Positions 54,080-62,816 are shown, numbered from the stretch's first letter. The stretch: 64,000 bases of DNA from Pseudoduganella lutea (GCF_004209755.1 NZ_CP035913.1:1798001-1862000); one strand, 5' to 3'. Numbers and translations are program-made. The notes: generated by a model from the letters alone, not told the origin.

Positions 54080-55833
54080 GCGTGCGCATCCTCACCGTGC
54101 GCATCGAGCAGGAGCTCGACGTGGTCGCGTCGCGCCAGCGTGCGCGCCAGATCGCCGCGCTGTGCGGCTTCAACGCGCAGGACCAGGCGCGCATCGCCAC
54201 CGCCGTGTCGGAACTGGCGCGCAACGTCTACAGCTACGCGGGCAAGGGCCGCGTGGAATTCGCCGTCGAGGGCACCACGTCGCCGCAACTGCTGGTGATC
54301 CGCATCGAGGACAAGGGCCCCGGCATTGCGCATCTCGACCTGGTGCTGTCCGGCCGCTACCAGTCGCGCACCGGCATGGGCATGGGCATCATCGGCGCGC
54401 GCCGGCTCATGGACCAGTTCGACATCCAGGCCGAGCCTGGGGCTGGCACCACCATCACGCTGAAGAAGCTGCTGCCGCATGACGCGCCGCTGGTCACGGC
54501 CGCCGCCGTGGGCGAGATGAGCGCGCAGTTCGCCGCGCTGTCGCCGGATGTATCGGTGGCGGAAGTGCAGCAGCAGAACAAGGAACTGCTGGCCACGCTG
54601 GCCGAGCTGAAGTCCCGCCAGGATGAGCTGATGCAGCTGACCCGCGAACTGGAAGATACCAACCGCGGCGTGGTGGCCCTGTACGCGGAGCTCGACGAAA
54701 AGGCCGACCACCTGCGCCGCGCGGACGAAATGAAGACGCGCTTCCTGTCGAACATGACCCACGAGTTCCGTACGCCGCTGTCGTCGATCCGCGCGCTGAC
54801 CCGCCTGCTGCTCGAACGCGTGGACGGCGAGCTGTCGCCGGAACAGGAAAAGCAGGTGCGCTTCATCCTGAAGGGTGCCGAGTCGCTGACGGAGCTGGTC
54901 GACGACCTGCTCGACCTGGCCAAGATCGAGGCGGGCAAGATCGATGTGCGCGCCGCGCCGTTCGAAGTGACCGACATGTTCTCGGCCCTGCGCGGCATGC
55001 TGCGGCCCCTGCTCGTCTCGAGCACTGTCGAACTGCTGTTCGACGAGCCGGAAGGGCCGATCACGATGATGACGGATGAAGCGAAGCTGTCGCAAATCCT
55101 GCGCAACTTCATCTCGAACGCGCTGAAGTTCACCGAGTCGGGCCACGTGCGCGTGTCCGCCATGCTGCTGCCGAAAGGCGACGCCGTGCGCTTCGACGTG
55201 GCCGATACCGGCATCGGCATCGCGCCCGAGCACCAGCAGATCGTCTTCGAGGAATTCTCGCAGGTCGAAAACCGGCTGCAGCATCGCGTGAAAGGCACCG
55301 GCCTGGGCCTGCCGCTGTGCCGCAAGCTGGCCGGCCTGCTGGGCGGTTCGGTCTCGCTGAAAAGCACGCCGGGCGAGGGCTCCACGTTTTCCGCCACCAT
55401 CCCGCTGCTGCATGACGACCTGCCGGAACCGCACGTGTTCCGCCCCGACGCGGCGGACGCGGCCGGCATTCCCGTGCTGGTAGTGGAAGACGACCGCTCG
55501 ACCCAGCTGCTGTACCGCAGCTATTTCCGCAACACGCCCTACCGCGTGATCCCCGTGCGCAGCGTGTGGGAAGCGGAACAGGCATGGGCCGTGGAACAGC
55601 CGGCCGCGGTCATCCTCGACCTCTACCTGAACGGTGGCGACAGCTGGCGCTGGCTTGCCCAGATCAAGGACGACGAACGCCGCAAGCACGTGCCGGTGAT
55701 CATCGCCTCCGAAGTGGCCGACCGCCAGAAAGCGTTTTCGCTGGGGGCGGACGCCTATTTCAGCAAGCCCGTCGCCCGCGACGAATTGGTGGCGCGGTTG
55801 AATGCGCTCTGCCACCAGGAGAGACCAACATGA
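54076..55833 (+). CDS. Hybrid histidine kinase with N-terminal RsbT-like ATPase domain
   Basis: A 585-residue protein: N-terminal RsbT-like HATPase (1-135; VSELARNVYSYAGKGRVEF, EDKGPGIAHLDLVLSG, MGMGIIGARRLM), a coiled coil (about 155-225; QQNKELLATLAELKSRQDEL), HisKA with MTHEFRTPLSSIRAL, catalytic HATPase (NFISNALKFTESG, DTGIGIAPEHQ, GTGLGLPLC) and a C-terminal receiver (VEDDRST, VILDLYLNGGDS, KPVARDE). The RsbT-like part would let it bind the stressosome, and the kinase part would pass the signal on by phosphotransfer. Overlaps neighbours by 4 bp on each side. Confidence 0.9.
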   Translation: MSVRILTVRIEQELDVVASRQRARQIAALCGFNAQDQARIATAVSELARNVYSYAGKGRVEFAVEGTTSPQLLVIRIEDKGPGIAHLDLVLSGRYQSRTGMGMGIIGARRLMDQFDIQAEPGAGTTITLKKLLPHDAPLVTAAAVGEMSAQFAALSPDVSVAEVQQQNKELLATLAELKSRQDELMQLTRELEDTNRGVVALYAELDEKADHLRRADEMKTRFLSNMTHEFRTPLSSIRALTRLLLERVDGELSPEQEKQVRFILKGAESLTELVDDLLDLAKIEAGKIDVRAAPFEVTDMFSALRGMLRPLLVSSTVELLFDEPEGPITMMTDEAKLSQILRNFISNALKFTESGHVRVSAMLLPKGDAVRFDVADTGIGIAPEHQQIVFEEFSQVENRLQHRVKGTGLGLPLCRKLAGLLGGSVSLKSTPGEGSTFSATIPLLHDDLPEPHVFRPDAADAAGIPVLVVEDDRSTQLLYRSYFRNTPYRVIPVRSVWEAEQAWAVEQPAAVILDLYLNGGDSWRWLAQIKDDERRKHVPVIIASEVADRQKAFSLGADAYFSKPVARDELVARLNALCHQERPT

Positions 55834-57365
55834 AGGCAAACCCGCTGGACCCCGTGATCCTGAACGTCGACGATACCGATGCCGCGCGCTATGCGAAAAC
55901 CCGCATTCTCCAGCGCGCGGGCTTTCGCGTGCTGGAGGCGGGCAGCGGTGCCGAAGCGCTGCGCATCGCGCAGGAGGTGTCACCCGACCTGGTGCTGCTC
56001 GACACCAAGCTGCCGGACATCAATGGCTTCGAAGTCTGCCGCCAGTTGAAGCAGAACCCGGAGACGGCGATGGTGCTGGTGCTGCAAACGTCGGCTTCCT
56101 ACCTGTCGTCGCCCGACAAGGTGCGCGCGCTCGACAGCGGCGCCGACAACTACCTGTTCGAACCGATCGAGCCGGAAGAACTGCTGGCCAACGTGCGCGC
56201 GCTGCTGCGGCTGGGCCGCGTGGAGCGCGAACTGCGCGACATGGACCGCCGCAAGGATGAATTCCTGGCGATCCTGGCGCACGAGCTGCGCAACCCGCTC
56301 GGGCCGATCCGCAACGCCGTGGAACTGTTGCGCAGCCTGGACCCGCACTCCTCGCCCGCACAGGAAAACGCCCGCCGCGTGATCCTGCGCCAGACCGATC
56401 ACATGGTGCGCCTGGTGGACGACCTGCTGGACGTTTCGCGAATTTCGCAGGGCAAGATCGCGCTGCGCCGCACGCAGGTGGAGCTGTGCGGCCTGCTGAA
56501 GAGCATCGTGGAAACGGTTGAACCGAACATCGCCGCGCGCCAGCACATCCTGAGCGTGAAGCTGCCGGACCACGAGATCTGGGTCGATGGCGACAGCGTG
56601 CGCCTGACACAGGTGGTGGGCAACCTGCTGAACAACGCGGCCAAGTTTACGGCGCCGGGCGGCCAGATCGCGCTGTCCGTCTGCCTGGAGGGCAACCAGG
56701 CGGTCATCCGGGTGACCGACAATGGCATCGGCATCGCTCCCGAACAGGCCGAAACGATCTTCGACCTGTTCGCGCAAGCCGGCCATTCACCGGACCGCGT
56801 GCAGGACGGGCTGGGCATCGGCCTGTCGCTGGTGCGCACGCTGGTGAACCTGCACGGCGGCAGTGTCGACGTGCACAGCGAAGGCATGGGCCAGGGCAGC
56901 ACGTTCGAAGTGCGCCTGCCCGTGCTGGCCAGCACGCCGGCGGCGGACGAAACCGATTGCGTCGTGCCCGCCACGGCGCCGGCGCGTCCGGCCGACGCCT
57001 ACCGTATCCTCGTCGTCGACGACAACGTCGATTCGGCAGAGATCGTATCGGCATTGCTGCAGTTCGCCGGCCATGAAGTGCACATGGCGCACGACGGTGC
57101 CGGCGCGATCGAGGCGGCGCTGCGCCTGCAGCCGGATGTGGCATTCCTCGATATCGGCCTGCCGGACATGAGCGGCGTGGACGTGGCGGAGAAATTGCGC
57201 GGCTATCCGCAACTGGCAAAGACGGTACTGATCGCGCTGACCGGCTATGGCCAGGACAAGGACCGCATGGGGGCGATGGCGGCCGGCTTCAATCACCACC
57301 TGACGAAGCCCGTCAACATGGAAACGCTGAACGATACGGTGCGCACGTTCATGAAGCGGCAGTAA
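55830..57365 (+). CDS. Hybrid histidine kinase, REC-HisKA-HATPase-REC
   Basis: A 511-residue protein with an N-terminal receiver (about 1-125; LNVDDTDAARY, LLDTKLPDINGFEV), HisKA (LAHELRNPLGPIRNAVELL), HATPase (VVGNLLNNAAKFTAPG, TDNGIGIAPEQAE) and a C-terminal receiver (LVVDDNVDSAEI, FLDIGLPDMSG, TKPVNMETL). In the first receiver the conserved Lys is replaced by Glu (LFEPIEPEEL), so it may be a partner domain rather than a normal phospho-acceptor. No DNA-binding domain: output must be elsewhere. Start overlaps the preceding stop by 4 bp, and a 14-bp duplication sits on its own stop. Confidence 0.9.
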   Translation: MKANPLDPVILNVDDTDAARYAKTRILQRAGFRVLEAGSGAEALRIAQEVSPDLVLLDTKLPDINGFEVCRQLKQNPETAMVLVLQTSASYLSSPDKVRALDSGADNYLFEPIEPEELLANVRALLRLGRVERELRDMDRRKDEFLAILAHELRNPLGPIRNAVELLRSLDPHSSPAQENARRVILRQTDHMVRLVDDLLDVSRISQGKIALRRTQVELCGLLKSIVETVEPNIAARQHILSVKLPDHEIWVDGDSVRLTQVVGNLLNNAAKFTAPGGQIALSVCLEGNQAVIRVTDNGIGIAPEQAETIFDLFAQAGHSPDRVQDGLGIGLSLVRTLVNLHGGSVDVHSEGMGQGSTFEVRLPVLASTPAADETDCVVPATAPARPADAYRILVVDDNVDSAEIVSALLQFAGHEVHMAHDGAGAIEAALRLQPDVAFLDIGLPDMSGVDVAEKLRGYPQLAKTVLIALTGYGQDKDRMGAMAAGFNHHLTKPVNMETLNDTVRTFMKRQ

Positions 57366-57378
57366 TGAAGCGGCAGTA
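57351..57378. repeat. 14-bp tandem duplication at a stop codon
   Basis: ATGAAGCGGCAGTA occurs twice in a row (57351-57364, 57365-57378). The TAA of the kinase gene forms at the junction, and the second copy lies outside the gene. Confidence 0.8.
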
Positions 57379-57470
57379 AGGAATCTGGCGTACCCGGTGG
57401 ATCGAACGGCAATGCCGCACTTGCCGCGCGACCCACTATAATGCGCGCGCCCTTATTTCACCGACCCGCC

Positions 57471-57685
57471 ATGCGCAGACTCATTCCCGCGGCACTGCTT
57501 GCCGCCGCCTTGCCCCTTCCCTCCTTCGCCGTTACCCCGATCACCCTCGACCAGGCCATGGCCGCGCCGGACTGGATCGGCACGCCCGTGGAAACGGCGT
57601 GGTGGGGATGGGACAGCAAGACCGCCTATTACCAGCAAAAGCGCGCCGGCTGATTTACCAACTTTTCGAGCGCACCCTGAAGTAA
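57471..57685 (+). pseudogene. Collapsed S9 prolyl-oligopeptidase family gene
   Basis: An intact signal peptide and N-terminus of a DPP4/S9 peptidase are visible (MRRLIPAALLAAALPLPSFA, then ITLDQAMAAPDWIGTPVETA and WWGWDSKTAYYQQKRAG). A stop follows at 57651. In another frame, directly after, the sequence reads LIYQLFERTLK then TAA (57650-57685), which looks like the C-terminal end of such a peptidase (normally about 700 residues). A large internal deletion that joined the two ends out of frame would explain it. A GGGGACGTACCCC hairpin follows within 10 bp. Confidence 0.7.
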
Positions 57686-57694
57686 TGTTTCCCT

Positions 57695-57719
57695 AAAAAT
57701 GGGGACGTACCCCATTTTT
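57695..57719. repeat. Hairpin, GGGGACGTACCCC family
   Basis: AAAAATGGGG (57695-57704) and CCCCATTTTT (57710-57719) pair perfectly around ACGTA. Same core as 5745-5810. A- and T-tracts at the ends would also permit termination in both directions. Confidence 0.85.
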
Positions 57720-57907
57720 CAGGCAACTTTTACTGCCATGAAGCTTGCTTGACTCCTCCAGGGCGGCCCGAAGCACTCATGACAATTGACTAAAGAACTG
57801 TGGCCCGCTGGCATCTATTTTCAGTCGATACATCCCTTGGCACGCTCGCGGCATGAAAGTTCACGTATATTTGACATATCCGTATTCGTATAGACACAGC
57901 CTCCGCC

Positions 57908-58849
57908 ATGTCCGCCCTCCCGCAACATCTCGACCTGCACCTGATCCGCATCCTGTATCTGTTGCTGGTGGAGAAAAACGTCTCGCGCGTGGCGCTGAAG
58001 CTGAACCAGCCACAGCCGTCAATTTCCGCCTCGCTGCGCAAACTGCGCGAGCTGACGGGCGATCCGCTGCTGGTGCGCGGGGCGCGCGGCATGGTGCCCA
58101 CGCAGCATGGCGAGAGCCTGCTGAAGCCGGCCAAGCGCATTCTCGACGAGACCGAGAACCTGTTCGTGAAGAAGGCGCCGTTCGCTCCCCAGGAAGAAGC
58201 GCGCACCTTCAATATCGCCGCCCCCGATTACCTGGACAGCCAGTTCCTGCCGAGCGTGGTGGCGCTGCTGCGGCGCGGCTCGCCGAAGAGCCGCGTTGTC
58301 ATCCACGGCCTGGGCCCGGGCGTCGACTATGTGCGCCTGCTGTCCGATGGCGACATGGACCTGGTGATCGCCAACTGGGATGAACCGCCCCAGCACCTGC
58401 ACATTTCCAAGCTGTTCGAAGACCCGATCGTGTGCGCGATGCACGCCGCCAGCCCGTACGCGAAGCGCACCGCCGAGGATGCGATGACGCTGCACGAATA
58501 CCTCACGCTGCCGCATGTGGCACCGTCGCAGATGGTGCAGGGTTCCGTGGGCGTGATCGACGCCTTCCTCGAACGCCAGAACCTGCACCGCAACGTGGCG
58601 GTGGAGTCGGCCTATTTCGGCCTGATCCCCTACATGCTGACGCAATCCGACCTCGTGCTGACGACGGGCCGCCAGTTCGTGCAGTTCTACGAGCGGACAC
58701 TGCCGCTGAAGATCTTCACGATCCCCGTGAAATTCCCGCCGATGCGCTTCTACCAGTTGTGGCACGAGCGCGTGCACCAGTCGCCCGAACACAAGTGGCT
58801 GCGCGACCAGGTGACCACCGCCGCCAAGGCTTTGCAAAAAAACCGGTGA
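57908..58849 (+). CDS. LysR-family transcriptional regulator
   Basis: A 313-residue LysR regulator: winged helix-turn-helix (10-68; VEKNVSRVALKLNQPQPSISASLRKL, within the family norm) and a substrate-binding domain (about 100-300). It has no adjacent divergent target: the upstream neighbour is the S9 remnant, and the convergent TauE gene lies downstream. It may have controlled the lost peptidase or act at a distance. Start ATG at 57908. Confidence 0.88.
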   Translation: MSALPQHLDLHLIRILYLLLVEKNVSRVALKLNQPQPSISASLRKLRELTGDPLLVRGARGMVPTQHGESLLKPAKRILDETENLFVKKAPFAPQEEARTFNIAAPDYLDSQFLPSVVALLRRGSPKSRVVIHGLGPGVDYVRLLSDGDMDLVIANWDEPPQHLHISKLFEDPIVCAMHAASPYAKRTAEDAMTLHEYLTLPHVAPSQMVQGSVGVIDAFLERQNLHRNVAVESAYFGLIPYMLTQSDLVLTTGRQFVQFYERTLPLKIFTIPVKFPPMRFYQLWHERVHQSPEHKWLRDQVTTAAKALQKNR

Positions 58850-58899
58850 CGGACGTTAATGCCGTTTAGTCAAGGCGACGTGTTGGCATTGGCGTGCCT

Positions 58900-59010
58900 G
58901 GTGTCGGACATTTTTTCCGGGCGCCCCATCCGGAAAATGTGTCGGACACCGGTCTTCGCCTGACGTTGCCAATTTCCTCGGCGGAAAACCGGTGTCGGAC
59001 ACCAATACGC
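58900..59010. repeat. BIME-like composite, GTGTCGGACAC family
   Basis: Imperfect hairpin GGTGTCGGACATTTTTTCCG (58900...) with loop GCGCCCCAT and arm CCGGAAAATGTGTCGGACAC(C) ending 58950, then GGTCTTCGCC...GGAAAACC and ACCGGTGTCGGACACC (58988-59003). Flanks (cgtgcctggtgtcgg on the left, aatacgccagcgtcgcgaa on the right) match the copy at 5582, so this is the same type of element over about 130 bp. Confidence 0.82.
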
Positions 59011-59054
59011 CAGCGTCGCGAACTACATCGAATCCCACTAACTTAACGGCATTA

Positions 59055-59106
59055 GTGACAGACACCCTTTTCCAGGGAATATTTCAAAAAAATGGGTGTC
59101 TGTCAC
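59055..59106. repeat. Inverted repeat GTGACAGACACCC/GGGTGTCTGTCAC
   Basis: Perfect 13-bp arms (59055-59067 and 59094-59106), spacer 26 bp. A divergent relative of the GTGTCTGACAC family between the convergent LysR and TauE genes. The 291-bp gap contains only repeats. Confidence 0.75.
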
Positions 59107-59140
59107 CGGTTTTACCGGTTTTGCCGTCGGTCTTGATGTA

Positions 59141-59863
59141 TCAGGCGAAGGCGGCCATGTGCGCGCCGAGCAGCAGCAGCGTACCGAAAAAGCAGCGCCG
59201 GAACACATGCGGCTCCAGCCGCCCGCGCAGACGGCTGCCCAGGGCCAGCCCGGCCAGCGCGGGCAGCTGGGCGGCGAACGACATGCCGGCGCTGGCGGGT
59301 TCCCATGCGCCATGCCCGGCCAGCACCACGGCCAGCGCCAGCGTGGACACGGTGAACGACAGGCCCATCGCCTGCACCTGTTCTTCCTTCTCCATCCCGA
59401 GCGCCTGCAGGTAAGGCACGGCCGGCAGCACGAACACGCCCGTTACCGCCGTGAGCACGCCGGTCGCCACGCCGGCCGCCGGCCCGAGCCACCACTCCTG
59501 CTCCGCACGCACCCGCCAATGCCACGAAAACAGCCCGAGCAGCGCATACAGCACCAGAGCCAGGCCGAGCAACGCCTTGCCGTCTCCGCTGGTGAACAGC
59601 GCGCCGCCGAGCAGCGTACCGGCGCAAACGCCCAGCAGCATCGGCCGCAGCCGCAGCCACAGCGCATGCAGCCCCCGCCGTTCCAGCATTTGCCAGATAT
59701 TCGTCAAAAGCGAAGGCACGACAAGGATGGCGGCAGCCTGCAGCGGCGGCATCACGAGCCCCAGCAGCGCCATCGCCACCGTCGGCAGGCCCATGCCCGT
59801 CACGCCCTTCACCATGCCCGCCAGCAGGAATACGATGCCGATGTAAAAAAGATGATTGTCCAT
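59141..59863 (-). CDS. TauE/SafE family sulfite-exporter-like permease
   Basis: A 240-residue inner membrane protein with about 8 hydrophobic segments (MDNHLFYIGIVFLLAGMVKG, VTGMGLPTVAMALLGLVM, LGLALVLYALLGLFS). The VKGVTGMGLPTVA start is diagnostic of the TauE/SafE family, which exports sulfite or organosulfonates. Substrate not fixed by sequence; may serve other organic anions. Divergent from the LysR gene that starts at 59962 (about 98 bp between), a classic regulator-target layout. Confidence 0.88.
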   Translation of the reverse strand: MDNHLFYIGIVFLLAGMVKGVTGMGLPTVAMALLGLVMPPLQAAAILVVPSLLTNIWQMLERRGLHALWLRLRPMLLGVCAGTLLGGALFTSGDGKALLGLALVLYALLGLFSWHWRVRAEQEWWLGPAAGVATGVLTAVTGVFVLPAVPYLQALGMEKEEQVQAMGLSFTVSTLALAVVLAGHGAWEPASAGMSFAAQLPALAGLALGSRLRGRLEPHVFRRCFFGTLLLLGAHMAAFA

Positions 59864-59961
59864 GGGCGTAGTATGGCGCCCGTCCCCCGTGCCGAAAATG
59901 TGGAATATACTGCCCGAGCCTTCGGCCTTTTCGAAGCCTGCTGAACTGGCTTTTATACCTC

Positions 59962-60879
59962 ATGCGATTCGATCTCACCGACCTGAAACTGTTCCTGCGC
60001 GTGGTGGAAACCGGCAGCATCACGGCCGGCGCCGCGCAGACCCACCTTGCCCTGGCCTCGGCCAGCGCACGCGTGCGCGGCATGGAAGAAGCACTCGGCG
60101 TGCCGCTGCTCGAGCGCAACCGCCGCGGCGTGGAGCCGACGGCCGCCGGCCGCACGCTGCTGCACCACGCACGGCTGATCACGCAGCAGATGGAAAAGAT
60201 GCGCGCCGACCTGGGCGAATACGCCACGGGCCTGAAGGGCCACGTGCGCCTGCTGTGCAACACATCGGCGCTGACGGAATTCCTGCCCGACGTACTGGCC
60301 GCGTTCATGGCCAGCCATCCGCAGGTGAATGTCGACCTCGAAGAGCGCCTGTCCAGCGACATCGTGCAGGCGATGCGCGACGACCTGGCCGACATCGGCA
60401 TCGTCACCGATTCCGTGGACAGCAGCGGCCTGGAAACACGGCTCTTCTGCGAAGACCGGCTGGTACTGGCGCTGCATCCCGGCCACCCGCTCGGCAAGGG
60501 CTTGCGCCGCAACGCCTCGCTGCCGTTCGCGGCCACCGTGGAACATGACTTCATCGGCCTGGCGGGCGACAGCGCGCTGCAGATGTACCTCGGCGAGCAG
60601 GCCACGAAGCTGGGCAAGCGGCTGCGCTATCGCGTGCGGGTGCGCAGCTTCGATGCGATCTGCCGCATGGTGGCCAGCGGTGCCGGCCTGGCGGTCCTCC
60701 CGGAATCGGCCGTGGTGCGCTCGCGTGACGCGGCCAACCTGAAGGTGATCAAGCTGGCGGACGGATGGACCCGGCGCCGCCTGCTGCTGTGCACGCGCAG
60801 CTATGCCGAACTGCCCGGCCATGCACGCGACCTGGTCGACGCGCTGGCGCGCCATGCGACAATGCCGTCCTCGGAATGA
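59962..60879 (+). CDS. LysR-family regulator (likely controls the divergent TauE/SafE gene)
   Basis: A 305-residue LysR regulator: winged helix (1-65; FLRVVETGSITAGAAQTHLA and ASARVRGMEEALGVPLLERN) and effector domain (90-295). Divergent from the TauE/SafE gene, suggesting that it controls it. Its stop overlaps the next gene's ATG at 60876 by 4 bp. Confidence 0.9.
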   Translation: MRFDLTDLKLFLRVVETGSITAGAAQTHLALASASARVRGMEEALGVPLLERNRRGVEPTAAGRTLLHHARLITQQMEKMRADLGEYATGLKGHVRLLCNTSALTEFLPDVLAAFMASHPQVNVDLEERLSSDIVQAMRDDLADIGIVTDSVDSSGLETRLFCEDRLVLALHPGHPLGKGLRRNASLPFAATVEHDFIGLAGDSALQMYLGEQATKLGKRLRYRVRVRSFDAICRMVASGAGLAVLPESAVVRSRDAANLKVIKLADGWTRRRLLLCTRSYAELPGHARDLVDALARHATMPSSE

Positions 60880-61532
60880 CAAGACACGCTATGGAAAACT
60901 TCGAACGGCGGCGCGACCGCTTCACCATGTTCGACGGCATGGACAGCCCGGCCGTCAACCTGTGCTTCCCTCTCGAGTTGCCGGATTTCCGGCCCTGGTG
61001 CAAGGCCAACGGCCTGCCGCCGTTTCACGTGCTGCTGTGCGCGGTGCTGCGCGCGGCGATGAAGATCGAGAACTTCCGCTGGCGCATCCTCGATGGCGAT
61101 GTGTTCGAGATCGACTACCTGATCCCGTCGTTCACGGTGATCAACCAGCACAACGACCTCAATTTCGCGATGTTCGACTGGTCGGACGACCTGCGCGAAT
61201 TCGTCGCCCGCGGCAGCGCCGCGCGGGAGGCGGCGTCGAACATGGTCCCGTTCAACGAGCCCTACCGGACGCTGGCACCCCGCGAGGCCAAGCACCAGAT
61301 GTTCGTCACCTGCATTCCATGGCTGGCCTTCACGTCGATCCAGCATCCGACGGCAGCCCTGGACTGTCCGGACATTCCATCGCTCGCCTGGGGGAAATTC
61401 CGCGAAGGCGCGCCCGGCGAGCTGCTGCTGCCGTTCTCCGTGCAGGCGCATCACGGCTTCGTGGATGGCTTCCATATCCACCAGCTGGCGCAGCAGATCG
61501 CCGCGGAGCTGGCGGCGATCATCGAAGCCTAG
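60876..61532 (+). CDS. Chloramphenicol acetyltransferase-like protein
   Basis: A 218-residue CatA-fold acetyltransferase. The active-site histidine motif is kept as AHHGFVDGFHI (HHxxxDG), and RRDRFTMFDGMDSPAVNLCF is the family start. CAT-like proteins in environmental bacteria mostly acetylate unknown substrates and need not give drug resistance. Start: the ATG at 60876 overlaps the LysR stop (ATGA); a second ATG lies at 60891. It converges with the amidohydrolase gene. Confidence 0.83.
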   Translation: MTRHAMENFERRRDRFTMFDGMDSPAVNLCFPLELPDFRPWCKANGLPPFHVLLCAVLRAAMKIENFRWRILDGDVFEIDYLIPSFTVINQHNDLNFAMFDWSDDLREFVARGSAAREAASNMVPFNEPYRTLAPREAKHQMFVTCIPWLAFTSIQHPTAALDCPDIPSLAWGKFREGAPGELLLPFSVQAHHGFVDGFHIHQLAQQIAAELAAIIEA

Positions 61533-61541
61533 AAGACTTTC

Positions 61542-62816
61542 CTAGACCACTCTCGCCCGCTCCAGCATCGCATGCAGCAGCACATTGCAGCCCGCTTCCA
61601 GGTGGGCCGGCTGGGCATCCTCGATCTCGTTGTGGCTGATGCCATCCTTGCACGGCACGAAGATCATCCCTGAAGGGGCCAGGCGCGCCGCGTAGATCGC
61701 GTCGTGCCCGGCGCCGGACACCACGTCCATCGTCGAATACCCGAGTTTCGCCGTGGCGCTGCGCACGGCGCCAACCACATCCGGGTGGAACGGGCATGGC
61801 GGATAGTACGACACGCGTTCCAGCTTCACGTCGAGGCCCGAATCAGTCGCCACCTGCGCCACGAACGCCGTCATCTCCTCGTGCATGGTGTTCAGCAGCT
61901 CATCGTTCACATTGCGCAGGTCGATCGAGAACTTCACCTGGCCGGGGATCACGTTGCGGCTGTTCGGGAACACCTGCATCATGCCGACCGTACCGCGGCC
62001 ATACGGCGGATAGCGGTTGGCGATGGCCACCACCTCAGGAATGATCCGCGCGGCCACCTGCATGGCATCGCGCCGCAGGTGCATCGGCGTGGGGCCCGCA
62101 TGCGCTTCCATGCCCGTCACCGTGCAGTCGTACCACGACAGGCCCATCACGGCGGGCACCACGCCGATCACCTTGTCCGCGTCCTCGAGCACGGGGCCCT
62201 GCTCGATGTGCGTCTCGAAATAGGCGCCGATCGGGTGCTCGCCCGGCACCTGGTCGCCCTTGTAGCCGATGCGTTCCAGCTCCTCGCCGACCGTCTTGCC
62301 GTCGGTGTCCTTTGCCGCGTACGCGGTTTCCAAGGTGAAGGCGCCGCAGAAGACACCGGACCCCATCATCACGGGCACGAAACGCGAACCTTCCTCATTG
62401 GTCCAGAAAGCCACCTCGATCGGCGCTTCCGTGCGGATGCCATGATCGTTCAGCGTGCGCACCACCTCCAGCCCGGCCAGCACGCCGTAATTACCGTCGA
62501 ACTTGCCGCCGGTGGGTTGCGTGTCGATGTGGCTGCCCGTCATCACGGGCGGCAGCGAATCGTTCGTCCCGGCGCGGCGCATGAACACGTTGCCGATCTG
62601 GTCGACGGTGACCGTCATGCCGGCCGCCTTGCCCCAGCCCACGACGAGGTCGCGGCCCTGCCGGTCCAGGTCCGTCAGCGCCAGGCGCTTCACGCCGCCC
62701 TTTTCGGTGGCGCCGATCCGCGCCAGCTCCATCAATGCATCCCACAGCCGCTGGCCATCCACCCGCAGCGCCTCCGGATCCACGCCAGTCTTTACTGCCT
62801 CGGTCATGTCGTTCAT
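61542..62816 (-). CDS. M20-family amidohydrolase (N-carbamoyl amino acid/ureidopropionate type)
   Basis: A 424-residue Zn-dependent hydrolase of the allantoate amidohydrolase/N-carbamoyl-L-amino acid hydrolase family. Metal ligands are evident: TGSHIDTQPTGGKFDG (His and Asp), WTNEEGSRF (Glu), ETHIEQGPVLE (His), SGAGHDA and ISHNEIE near the end. Situated 11 bp after a dihydropyrimidinase gene in the same direction, so it is probably the beta-ureidopropionase step (removal of CO2 and NH3) of pyrimidine or hydantoin degradation. AAAGGACAGCAA precedes the ATG at 62816. Confidence 0.92.
   Translation of the reverse strand: MNDMTEAVKTGVDPEALRVDGQRLWDALMELARIGATEKGGVKRLALTDLDRQGRDLVVGWGKAAGMTVTVDQIGNVFMRRAGTNDSLPPVMTGSHIDTQPTGGKFDGNYGVLAGLEVVRTLNDHGIRTEAPIEVAFWTNEEGSRFVPVMMGSGVFCGAFTLETAYAAKDTDGKTVGEELERIGYKGDQVPGEHPIGAYFETHIEQGPVLEDADKVIGVVPAVMGLSWYDCTVTGMEAHAGPTPMHLRRDAMQVAARIIPEVVAIANRYPPYGRGTVGMMQVFPNSRNVIPGQVKFSIDLRNVNDELLNTMHEEMTAFVAQVATDSGLDVKLERVSYYPPCPFHPDVVGAVRSATAKLGYSTMDVVSGAGHDAIYAARLAPSGMIFVPCKDGISHNEIEDAQPAHLEAGCNVLLHAMLERARVV

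Noticed and set aside
60876..61532. Chloramphenicol resistance gene
   Set aside because: It has the CAT fold motif, but sequence and context (chromosomal, next to regulators and catabolic genes) do not support a resistance role.
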